A stretch of DNA of 64,000 bases from assembly GCF_002925845.1 (NCBI RefSeq), contig NZ_PDNI01000058.1:260276-324275 (forward strand). Reading direction: 5' to 3'. Shown here piece after piece: positions 1 to 6,960 of this stretch (its first letter is position 1; every line of letters begins with the position of its first letter). A program made the position numbers and the translations under genes. Below the pieces are notes generated by a model. The model was not told the DNA's origin and did not search any database. It was given only the letters and a program-made list of their open reading frames with translations. This DNA is from Roseovarius nitratireducens (GTDB taxonomy: Bacteria > Pseudomonadota > Alphaproteobacteria > Rhodobacterales > Rhodobacteraceae).

Positions 1-167
1 GCGTCCGCCGAGGAGGCCACGGTGTATTCGTCGCCGCTGGCCATCGCCACGCGCAGACAGGCCACGGGATGCGCGTCGAGCACGGCCTTGAGCCGGTCGG
101 TGAACGGCGCGATCTCGAAGGCGGGGGGGGTGACGAGGTAGATCTGGGGATGCTCTGCGTCGGTCAT
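1..167 (-). CDS. thiE: Thiamine phosphate synthase, N-terminal part (cut by window edge)
   Basis: The reverse strand reads MTDAEHPQIYLVTPPAFE from an ATG at 165-167 and stays open to the window edge, giving 55 complete codons. The N-terminal IYLVTPP strand is what I recall for the Rhodobacteraceae thiamine-phosphate synthase family, which couples HMP pyrophosphate to thiazole phosphate in the cytoplasm. The catalytic part lies outside the window, so the name rests on this first strand and on recall of the family. It is divergent from the YcjX-like gene; the 131 bases between them show no obvious regulatory site. Confidence 0.55.
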   Translation of the reverse strand, partial: MTDAEHPQIYLVTPPAFEIAPFTDRLKAVLDAHPVACLRVAMASGDEYTVASSAD

Positions 168-298
168 CGGGCGGGCTCCGCTGTGGTCTGACGGCTCTCT
201 TAGCGGGGAATTGCGGGCTTGGCCATGGTTCGAATTCGGCGCTGGCAAGCGGGCGGGCGCGTGCCTATTCTCGGGTGAAAGGACGAGAGGGGTGGTGC

Positions 299-1711
299 GT
301 GGCGATTGCAGGGCTGGCCGAAGGGCTGACGCGGGGGATCGAAGGGTTTGGCGAGCGCGTCTCGGGCGCGCTGTTCGAGCCGGTGATCCGGCTGGGCGTG
401 ACCGGTCTCGCGCGGGCCGGAAAGACCGTGTTCATCACCTCGCTGGTGGCCAACCTGCTGGATCGCGGGCGCATGGGCGGCCTTGCGGCGTCGGGCGAGG
501 GGCGCATCCTCGCGGCCTACCTGCAGCCACAGCCCGACGTCACGCTGCCGCGATTCGATTACGAGACGCATCTCGCCGCGCTCGCCGGCCCCGAGCCGCA
601 CTGGCCCCAAAGCACGCGCGCCGTCTCGGAATTGCGGCTGTCGCTCAGGGTGCGGCCCGCGGGCATGCTGGCAGGCTTGGCCGGGCCGCGCACCGTGCAT
701 CTCGACATCGTGGATTATCCCGGCGAGTGGCTGCTGGACCTCGCGCTCCTCGACAAGGACTATGCCGCCTGGTCGCGCGAGGCGCTGGCGCGCGCCGAGG
801 CGCGCGCGGAGGGTGCGGCCTGGCGCAAGGCGCTGGCCGGTGTCGATCCGGCGGCGGCGTTCGACGAGGGGCAGGCGCAGGGCCTCGCGGCGGCGTTCAC
901 CGCCTACCTGCGTGCTGCGCGCGCCGCCGGGCACGCCGATTGCACGCCGGGGCGGTTCCTGCTTCCGGGCGATCTGGAGGGCGCGCCGGTGGTCACGTTT
1001 GCGCCGCTGCCCGAGGCAGAGGGCGCAGGGCGCGGCAGCCTCGCGGCACAGATGGCGCGCCGGTTCGAGGCCTACAAGCGCGAAGTGGTGCGCCCGTTCT
1101 TTCGCGCGCATTTCGCCCGGATCGACCGGCAGATCGTGCTGGTGGACCTGCTCGACGCGATCCATCGCGGCCCGGTGGCGGTCGAGGAGACGCGCCGCGC
1201 GATGGCCGAGATCCTCGGCACGTTCCGGCCCGGGCGCAATGCCTTTCTCACGCGGCTGTTGCAGGGGCGGCGGGTGGAGCGGCTGCTGTTTGCCGCGACC
1301 AAGGCCGACCACTTGCACCACGCGCAGCATTCGCGTCTCGCCGCGATCATGGAGGCGATGCTGCGAGAGGCGCGTGACCGGGCGCAATTCGCGGGCGCCG
1401 ACGTGCGCAGTATGGCCATCGCTGCCTTGCGCGCCACGGTGGAGGAAACCCGCCGCCACGGTGGTGCGGAGGTGGAGTGCGTGCGCGGCCGGGTGCCCGA
1501 GGGCGGGCAGGCGGCGTTCCATCCCGGTGATCTGCCCGCCGATCCGGCGGCGATCCTGGCGCCCGCGCGGGCGGGGGCCGAGACCTGGCCCGACGGCGAT
1601 TTCGGAACCATGCGCTTTGCGCCTGCGCGGCTGTCGCTGCGCGCGGGCGAGGGGCCGCCGCATATCCGGCTCGACCGCGCCGCGCAGTTCCTCTTCGGGG
1701 ACCGGCTGTGA
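299..1711 (+). CDS. YcjX-like P-loop NTPase (DUF463)
   Basis: Predicted 470-residue cytoplasmic GTPase-like protein of the YcjX/DUF463 family. A P-loop GLARAGKT sits at residues 36-43, a switch-like DIVDYPGEW at about 136-143, and a guanine-specificity-like TKAD at 334-337, in the order expected of a G protein. I chose the GTG at 299 (MAIAGLAEG) because AGAGGGG precedes it; an in-frame ATG at 275 is the alternative. The stop overlaps the GTG of the GNAT gene by four bases and a YcjF/TIGR01620-type protein follows. YcjX and YcjF are neighbours in enterobacteria too, where they belong to the phage-shock regulon; their molecular role is not established. Confidence 0.85.
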   Translation: MAIAGLAEGLTRGIEGFGERVSGALFEPVIRLGVTGLARAGKTVFITSLVANLLDRGRMGGLAASGEGRILAAYLQPQPDVTLPRFDYETHLAALAGPEPHWPQSTRAVSELRLSLRVRPAGMLAGLAGPRTVHLDIVDYPGEWLLDLALLDKDYAAWSREALARAEARAEGAAWRKALAGVDPAAAFDEGQAQGLAAAFTAYLRAARAAGHADCTPGRFLLPGDLEGAPVVTFAPLPEAEGAGRGSLAAQMARRFEAYKREVVRPFFRAHFARIDRQIVLVDLLDAIHRGPVAVEETRRAMAEILGTFRPGRNAFLTRLLQGRRVERLLFAATKADHLHHAQHSRLAAIMEAMLREARDRAQFAGADVRSMAIAALRATVEETRRHGGAEVECVRGRVPEGGQAAFHPGDLPADPAAILAPARAGAETWPDGDFGTMRFAPARLSLRAGEGPPHIRLDRAAQFLFGDRL

Positions 1712-2157
1712 GGCTGGCGCGCGCGCATATCTGGCAGGTGCCGCGGCTGGCGGCGATCCTGTGGGCCTATACGCGGGGCACGCCCGGCCAGCCCTGCGCG
1801 CGCAGCCGGGTCGAGGATCTGCACCTGCTGTGGCGCGAGACGTGGCGCGGCCGGGTTCGGGTGGCGCGGGTGCGGGGCCGGATCGCGGGGTTCATCCTGC
1901 GCCGGGCCACGCGGGTGCACGCGCTGCACGTGGCCCCGGACATGCGCGGGCAGGGGGTGGGCCGCGCGCTCCTGTCCGACGCGCAGGCGCGGGCGGGCGT
2001 ACTCGATCTGTGGGTGTTGGAGGCGAACCGGCGCGCACGCGCGTTCTACGTCCGGGCAGGCTTTGCCGAGGCGGCACAGGACCGGCGCGGCGGCGGCAAT
2101 GACGAGGGCCTGCCGGATATCCGCATGGTCTGGCAACGCGGGGAGGCGCAGGCATGA
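1708..2157 (+). CDS. GNAT-family N-acetyltransferase
   Basis: A 149-residue GCN5-related acetyltransferase. The acetyl-CoA pyrophosphate-binding motif is visible as MRGQGVGRALL around residues 79-89, preceded by the typical beta strand HALHVAP, and the C-terminal LEANRRARAFYVRAGF matches the usual end of the fold. The substrate cannot be told from sequence. GTG start overlaps the upstream stop (GTGA) and its own stop overlaps the next ATG (ATGA), so it is translationally coupled inside the ycjX-ycjF-like pair. This insertion between two otherwise adjacent partners suggests, without proving, a modification role in that system. Confidence 0.85.
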   Translation: MRLARAHIWQVPRLAAILWAYTRGTPGQPCARSRVEDLHLLWRETWRGRVRVARVRGRIAGFILRRATRVHALHVAPDMRGQGVGRALLSDAQARAGVLDLWVLEANRRARAFYVRAGFAEAAQDRRGGGNDEGLPDIRMVWQRGEAQA

Positions 2158-3149
2158 GCAAGGGGCCGCTGCTGATCGACCTCGAGGGCGAGGAGGAGGC
2201 CGCGCCGGACCGCGCGCCGCCGGTGCCCGACGAGGCCGCCCCGCCCGAGGGCCGGGCGATGCGCGCGGCGATGGCCGGGCTGGCGCGGCAGCCCTCGTGG
2301 CTCATGCGCGCCTTCTGGGCGCTGGCGCTGGCGCTGCTGGGTGTGGTGGTGTCGGTGGCGGCGTGGGATTTCGCGGTCGCGCTGATGGACCGGTCGCCGC
2401 TGCTGGGCCGGGGTGTGGCCGTGCTGGGCGGGGCGCTTGCCTTGGTTGCGGTGCTGATCGCGATCCGCGAGGCGGCGGGCTTTGCCCGGCTCGGGCGACT
2501 CGACCGGCTGCGCGCCGGGGCCGAGGCGGCGCAGGCGGGGAACGATCTCGGCGCGGCGCGCGAGGTGGTCGCGCGGCTTCGGCGGCTCTACGCGGCCCGG
2601 ACCGAGGCGGCCTGGGGTCTGGCACGGCTGGACGAGCGCGCGCACGAGCAGCTCGATGCCGAGGCGCTGCTGGCATTGGCCGAGGCCGAGGTGCTGGCGC
2701 CGCTCGACGCCGCCGCGCTGGCCGCGGTAGAGGCGGCGGCGCGGCAGGTGGCAACGGTCACCGCGCTGGTGCCGCTGGCACTCGCCGACGTGGTGGCGGC
2801 GCTGGTGGCCAACCTGCGCATGATCCGCGCCGTAGCCACCATCTATGGCGGGCGCACCGGCACGCTGGGAAGCTGGCGTCTGGCGCGCGCGGTGGTGGCG
2901 CACCTGGTGGCCACCGGCGCCGTGGCGGTGGGCGACGACATGATCGGCAGCGTCGCGGGCGGTGGCGTGCTGTCCAAGCTGTCGCGCCGCTTTGGCGAGG
3001 GGGTGGTCAACGGCGCGCTCACGGCGCGGGTCGGGCTGGCGGCGATAGAGCTGTGCCGCCCGCTGCCGCGCATCGCGGTGGCGCGCCCGACGGTGGGCGG
3101 CGTGGTGCGCCGCGCGCTGGCGGGCCTGTTCGCGCGCGGGGAGGGCTGA
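2154..3149 (+). CDS. TIGR01620/DUF697 (YcjF-like) inner-membrane protein
   Basis: 331 residues. An acidic, Pro-rich N-terminal region is followed by two hydrophobic segments at about 52-72 and 86-105, and then a long Ala-rich helical cytoplasmic part with a Gly-rich segment (GDDMIGSVAGGGVLSKL) near the C-terminus. This architecture and the neighbouring YcjX-like gene match the YcjF/TIGR01620 family of unknown biochemical function. The ATG overlaps the GNAT stop by four bases; the DUF2339 gene starts three bases after its stop. Confidence 0.8.
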   Translation: MSKGPLLIDLEGEEEAAPDRAPPVPDEAAPPEGRAMRAAMAGLARQPSWLMRAFWALALALLGVVVSVAAWDFAVALMDRSPLLGRGVAVLGGALALVAVLIAIREAAGFARLGRLDRLRAGAEAAQAGNDLGAAREVVARLRRLYAARTEAAWGLARLDERAHEQLDAEALLALAEAEVLAPLDAAALAAVEAAARQVATVTALVPLALADVVAALVANLRMIRAVATIYGGRTGTLGSWRLARAVVAHLVATGAVAVGDDMIGSVAGGGVLSKLSRRFGEGVVNGALTARVGLAAIELCRPLPRIAVARPTVGGVVRRALAGLFARGEG

Positions 3150-3152
3150 GCC

Positions 3153-5786
3153 ATGGATTTCGAGGTGTTCGTTACGCTGGCCGCGCTGGGGGTGGTGGGG
3201 CTGGTGGTCATCGGTATCCCGGCGCTACTGGTCGGGCAGGCGCGGTTGCGCCGCCGGGTGGCGGCGCTGGAGGCGGCGCTGGCGGGCGGCGGCGTGCCGG
3301 AAGCGGCTGCCATGCCCGACGCGGCGCCCCCCGCCGGGACGGAGACCGAAGACGACGCCCCGCCCACGTCACCCGCGCCGGACGCGGCGGAGGTGGCGGA
3401 GGTGGCGGCCCCGAAACGCCCCGGCCTTGCCGCGCGGCTCGGGCGCTGGCTGCGGGGCAACTGGGCGGTGGCCGTGGCCGGGGTGTCGCTGGCGCTGGCG
3501 GGGCTGTTTCTCGTGCAATACGGGGTCGAACGGGGGCTGCTGACGCCTGCGATGCGGGTGCTGGCGGCGCTGGGGCTCGGCGCGGCGCTGGTGGTCGCGG
3601 GCGACCTGCTGCGGCGGCGGCACGGCGATGCGGCGGCGGTGCCCTCGGGGCTGGCGGGCGCCGGGTTGATCGTGCTGTTCGCGGGCGTGCTGGCGGCGCG
3701 GGCGCTTTACGGGCTGATCGACCCGGGCGCGGCGCTGGCCGGGCTGGTGGCGGTGGCGGCGCTCGCCGTGGTGCTGGGCTGGTTCCACGGCCCGGTGCTG
3801 AGCGCGCTGGGCCTATTGGGCGCGGGCGCGGCGCCGTTCCTCGTCGGCGGCGAGAGTGCCGCCGCGTGGCTCTTCTACCCGTATTTCGCGCTGCTGGCCG
3901 TGGTCGGGCTGGCGGTGGATGCCGCGCGGGACTGGCGCTGGCTGTCCTGGCTGGCGCTGGCGGTCGCCGTCGCGGGCGCAATGCTGCTTTATCTCGGCGG
4001 CGTGGCGGCGGAGCATTTTCTCGGCTTCTGGGCGCTGGTGGTGCTGGCGGCGGTGCTGGTGCCCGGGGCATACCCGGTGCCGCGCCATCCCGCACCGTCG
4101 CTCGGACAGCGGCTGGTGGCAGGGGGCGGCGCGTGGCCGGGCCTGACGGTGCTGATTGCCGCCGTCGCGGTGGCGCTGGCGAGCGGTGCCGCGCTGCTGG
4201 TGGCGGCAGAGGCCGAGACGGAGGCGCTGACATGGCTGGCGCTGGGGCTGCTGGCGGGGATGGCGGCGGCGCTGACCCTTGGCACGCGGGCCGCGCCCGG
4301 CATCGCCGACCTGCCCGCCCTGCCGGTGGCGGCGGCGCTGGCGCTGGTGGCGCTCGATGGCGAACGGGGCAGGCCGCTCGTGTCGGCGTTCCACGCCGCG
4401 CGCCTGCCCGAGGCCCCGGCGCCGATCGCCGCGACGGTCCTGATGGCGGCGGGCGCGGTGCTGTCGCTGCTGCTGGCCACGCGGATGCGCGGCGCGGCGG
4501 GGGCCGCACCGGCGATCCTGTGGGCGCTTGGCGCGGCGCTGGCCGGGCCGGGCGTGGCGCTGGTACTGGAACTGTCGTGGCAGCCGGGGGCGATGCTGGG
4601 CGGCTATCCTTGGGCGCTGCACATCATGGGCATGGCGGCGCTGATGGTGGCGCTGGCGGCGCGGGCTGCGCCGCGCACGCCCGAACCACGCCTGGTGGCG
4701 GCGATCTTCGCGGGCGCGGCGCTCACGCTCATCGCGCTGGCGCTCTTCGTGGTGCTGAGCAAGGCGGCGCTGACGCTGGCGCTGGCGGTGATGGTGCTGG
4801 CCACGGCGCTCATCGACCGGCGGTTCGACCTCGCCTTGCTGGGGCTGTTCGCGCAGACGGGCGTGGCGGTGATCGGCTACCGGCTGGTGGTCGATCCCGG
4901 CATCGACTGGGCGGTCGACGAGGCCGGGCGCGGCGACGTGGCGCTGGCGCATCTGGGGCCGCTGGTGCTGCTGGCCGCGGCCTGGTGGCAGTTGGGCGCG
5001 CGGGGTCGTGAGGTGACGCGCGGTGTGGTCGAAAGCGCGATCTGGACCGTCGCGGCGATCCTGCTGAGCGTGGTGCTGATGCGGGTGCTGGGCACCGTCG
5101 GGGCGATGGGCCATGCCGGGCTGGGCCTGATGGCCACGGTGTGGCTGTCGGTGGCGCTGGCGCAGCTCTGGCGGCTGCGCGGGGCGGGCGCGGCGCTCAG
5201 GGCGCTACGCACCGCGCTGGCGGTCGTCACCGGGACGGTTGCGGTGGCGCTGCTGGTCGCGCAGGCCGTGCTGACCAATCCGCTCACCCCGTTCATGTGG
5301 CGGCGCGAAGAGGTGCTGGGACCGCCAATCCTCGACAGCCTCGCCGCCGCCTACCTGCCGGTGGCGCTGGTCCTCGCGGTGGCGGCGTGGCGGATGGATC
5401 ACCTGCCGCGCTTGCTGTGCCGGGGCTTCGCCGTCGCGGCCTCGGGCTACGCGGCCTGGTACGGCGCGCTGGAAATCCGCAGGCTGTGGCAGGGGCGCGA
5501 CCTGAGCGTGCCGGGGGTGTTGGAGGGCGAACTCTACACCTATACCGTGGCGCTGATGGCGGTGGCGCTGGCGCTGCTGGCACTGGCGGTGCTGAAGCGC
5601 TCCGAGGGCTTGCGGCGGATCGCGATGGCGGGGGTCGCGCTCACCGTGGCCAAGGTGTTCGTCATCGACATGAGCGGGCTCGCCGGCCTGTGGCGGGTGG
5701 CGGCGTTTCTCGGTCTCGGCCTGTCACTGGCCGCGCTTGCCTGGATCAACGCGCGGATCATCAAGCGGATGGGATGCGACCCCTGA
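3153..5786 (+). CDS. DUF2339 polytopic membrane protein
   Basis: 877 residues, composed almost entirely of Ala/Leu/Val/Gly-rich transmembrane helices (roughly twenty or more by eye). One N-terminal helix is followed by a short basic stretch and an acidic Pro/Ala linker at about 45-90, then continuous helices to the C-terminal KRMGCDP. Length and repeated-helix build match the DUF2339 family, whose function is unknown. It is the last gene of the co-directional cluster with YcjX-like, GNAT and TIGR01620 proteins, and a GC hairpin follows. Very high GC third positions produce several long false reading frames in this region. Confidence 0.85.
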   Translation: MDFEVFVTLAALGVVGLVVIGIPALLVGQARLRRRVAALEAALAGGGVPEAAAMPDAAPPAGTETEDDAPPTSPAPDAAEVAEVAAPKRPGLAARLGRWLRGNWAVAVAGVSLALAGLFLVQYGVERGLLTPAMRVLAALGLGAALVVAGDLLRRRHGDAAAVPSGLAGAGLIVLFAGVLAARALYGLIDPGAALAGLVAVAALAVVLGWFHGPVLSALGLLGAGAAPFLVGGESAAAWLFYPYFALLAVVGLAVDAARDWRWLSWLALAVAVAGAMLLYLGGVAAEHFLGFWALVVLAAVLVPGAYPVPRHPAPSLGQRLVAGGGAWPGLTVLIAAVAVALASGAALLVAAEAETEALTWLALGLLAGMAAALTLGTRAAPGIADLPALPVAAALALVALDGERGRPLVSAFHAARLPEAPAPIAATVLMAAGAVLSLLLATRMRGAAGAAPAILWALGAALAGPGVALVLELSWQPGAMLGGYPWALHIMGMAALMVALAARAAPRTPEPRLVAAIFAGAALTLIALALFVVLSKAALTLALAVMVLATALIDRRFDLALLGLFAQTGVAVIGYRLVVDPGIDWAVDEAGRGDVALAHLGPLVLLAAAWWQLGARGREVTRGVVESAIWTVAAILLSVVLMRVLGTVGAMGHAGLGLMATVWLSVALAQLWRLRGAGAALRALRTALAVVTGTVAVALLVAQAVLTNPLTPFMWRREEVLGPPILDSLAAAYLPVALVLAVAAWRMDHLPRLLCRGFAVAASGYAAWYGALEIRRLWQGRDLSVPGVLEGELYTYTVALMAVALALLALAVLKRSEGLRRIAMAGVALTVAKVFVIDMSGLAGLWRVAAFLGLGLSLAALAWINARIIKRMGCDP

Positions 5787-5798
5787 GCCGCGACCGCG

Positions 5799-5822
5799 GC
5801 GGGGCCGACAAGCCGGCCCCGC
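5799..5822. terminator. GC-rich hairpin between convergent genes
   Basis: Nine-base perfect stem GCGGGGCCG/CGGCCCCGC with a six-base loop, lying 12 bases after the DUF2339 stop and 12 bases before the stop of the convergent small membrane protein. No T-run follows on either strand, so it is a candidate shared terminator rather than a certain one. Confidence 0.45.
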
Positions 5823-5834
5823 GTCCCTGTCCGG

Positions 5835-6080
5835 TCATTCGGCCGGGGCGGTTGTTCCGCCGGTGATGCTCTCGGGGGCCGGTGCCTGTGCGGGGGTAGG
5901 TGCCTGGGCGGGCGGCGCTGAGATGCTGCTCAGGACCACGATCCCGCCGATGACCACCACGATCAGCAGCAGGGCAATCAGCCCGCCGCGTCCGCTATTG
6001 CCGCGCGGGGGCGCGTTATAAGGGTCTGCGGTGTTGTAGACATGGCGTCGCAGGTCGTCGTTGGGGTTGGGCGTATACAT
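5835..6080 (-). CDS. Small single-pass membrane protein, function unknown
   Basis: 81 residues beginning MYTPNPNDDLRRHVYNTADP, then a Gly-Arg-Gly stretch, one strong hydrophobic segment (GLIALLLIVVVIGGIVVLSS) and a Pro/Ala-rich tail. The start is set by a near-perfect AGGAGG six bases or so upstream of the ATG at 6078-6080. The build suggests an N-in, C-out bitopic inner-membrane protein. I do not recognise a family; similar short proteins are common in Roseobacter genomes. Convergent with the DUF2339 gene. Confidence 0.75.
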   Translation of the reverse strand: MYTPNPNDDLRRHVYNTADPYNAPPRGNSGRGGLIALLLIVVVIGGIVVLSSISAPPAQAPTPAQAPAPESITGGTTAPAE

Positions 6081-6260
6081 GGTGCCTCCTTTCCGGACCC
6101 CGATGGTAGGTCCCGGTGCGCGGGTTGCAAAAGAGGCCGGCATGCCTGCCGCGATTCCCGGCAAGAGCGTGCCGGTCTGCCCGTCACGATCCGGCGTTTT
6201 CTTGCCATCGGCTGTTTTCAGCCGGGTGCGGGCGTGCGTTCCGGCGGCTTTCTGCCCCTG

Positions 6261-6671
6261 TCAGCGCAGCTTGGGCACACCGCCGGGATGGGTCTCGCGG
6301 TCGACCACGGCGGCGCGCATGGAGCGGCCGATGCGGTGCGCGAGGGCCGACCACGCGGCGGCCTGCTCGGGGCGCAGCTCGCGGGCGAGCACGCTGTCGA
6401 AGAGCGCCAGCCATGTCGAGAACATCCCCGGCTGCACGTTGCCCGCGCCCACATGGGCGGCGATGGGGCTGCCGTCATAGCCGCGCTCGTGCAGGATGGT
6501 GTTGGCCCAGAAATCGGCCACTTTCGCCTCGTGCGCGGGCCAGTCGGTGACGTGGGCCGCGAATACCGGCCCGAGGCCCGGATGCGCGCGCACCGCGGCA
6601 TAAAACGTTGTGACCACCCGCTCGATCTCGGGCCGGGTGATGTCAAAGCGTGGGGGCAGGGCGGTGGTCAT
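6261..6671 (-). CDS. Group III truncated haemoglobin
   Basis: 136 residues from ATG at 6669-6671. The pattern FYAAVRAHPGLGPVF near residues 23-37, DFWANTIL at 53-60 and HVGAGNVQPGMFSTWLALF at 73-91 is that of group III (P-type) truncated globins; H73 is the likely proximal haem ligand. Group III globins are single-domain cytoplasmic proteins linked to NO or oxygen chemistry in some bacteria. A longer in-frame N-terminus exists but lacks globin features and a ribosome site. It stands alone, divergent from ileS. Confidence 0.85.
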   Translation of the reverse strand: MTTALPPRFDITRPEIERVVTTFYAAVRAHPGLGPVFAAHVTDWPAHEAKVADFWANTILHERGYDGSPIAAHVGAGNVQPGMFSTWLALFDSVLARELRPEQAAAWSALAHRIGRSMRAAVVDRETHPGGVPKLR

Positions 6672-6723
6672 GCCTCGTAAATGCGCCGCTGGGCCGCGCG
6701 AGGCAAGGGGGGATGGCGGCGGG

Positions 6724-6768
6724 CGAAATCCCGAAAGGATTTCGTCACGCTTTCTTTTCAAGAAAGCG
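6724..6768. repeat. Two tandem perfect hairpins upstream of ileS
   Basis: First hairpin: CGAAATCC/GGATTTCG with a 5-base loop (6724-6744). Second: CGCTTTCTT/AAGAAAGCG with a 3-base loop (6748-6768). They lie between the globin start and the putative ileS promoter, and are lower in GC than their surroundings. They could be an intergenic repeat element, a regulatory element or a terminator; nothing on the sequence decides. Confidence 0.5.
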
Positions 6769-6781
6769 AGGGCCGCGCCTC

Positions 6782-6810
6782 TGGACGCTTGCCGGGTGCG
6801 CGCCTATAAG
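6782..6810 (+). promoter_or_regulatory. Putative ileS promoter (-35 TGGACG, -10 TATAAG)
   Basis: TGGACG at 6782-6787 and TATAAG at 6805-6810 are separated by 17 bases, a good sigma-70 type arrangement for alphaproteobacteria. The predicted start of transcription is about 6816-6818, leaving a leader of roughly 144 bases before ileS. Confidence 0.4.
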
Positions 6811-6817
6811 GCGGGCC

Positions 6818-6868
6818 ATGATGACATGCGCAGCGATCGTCATTCGAATTACATGCCCGGCGCTCTGA
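6818..6868 (+). CDS. Possible ileS leader peptide (16 codons)
   Basis: ATG at 6818 opens the frame MMTCAAIVIRITCPAL followed by TGA. Three of the 16 codons are isoleucine (ATC, ATT, ATT) in a window of five codons, although isoleucine is not otherwise enriched. The ATG coincides with the predicted transcription start, so translation would be leaderless. A codon cluster for the cognate amino acid is the hallmark of attenuation leaders, but the frame is very short and may be chance. Confidence 0.25.
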   Translation: MMTCAAIVIRITCPAL

Positions 6869-6941
6869 CCCTGACGAGCCGCCGGGATCACAGGCGTTCG
6901 AGCCATCGCGCCGCCCCCCACCCGCAGAATTCCAACACCCA

Positions 6942-6958
6942 GTGACAAAGGACGTCAC
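6942..6958 (+). promoter_or_regulatory. Hairpin enclosing the ileS ribosome-binding site
   Basis: GTGAC at 6942-6946 pairs with GTCAC at 6954-6958 and places AAAGGAC, the ileS Shine-Dalgarno, in the 7-base loop two bases before the ATG. It may tune initiation; five pairs alone are weak evidence. Confidence 0.3.
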
Positions 6959-6960
6959 CC

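Noticed and set aside
2063-5011. Long plus-strand frame of about 980 codons across the YcjF-like/DUF2339 region
   Set aside because: Gly/Ala/Arg-only composition, no domains, and it overlaps two well-supported genes; a by-product of extreme GC3.
6818-6960. T-box riboswitch before ileS
   Set aside because: No T-box sequence, specifier stem or terminator is visible, and T-boxes are not expected in this lineage.
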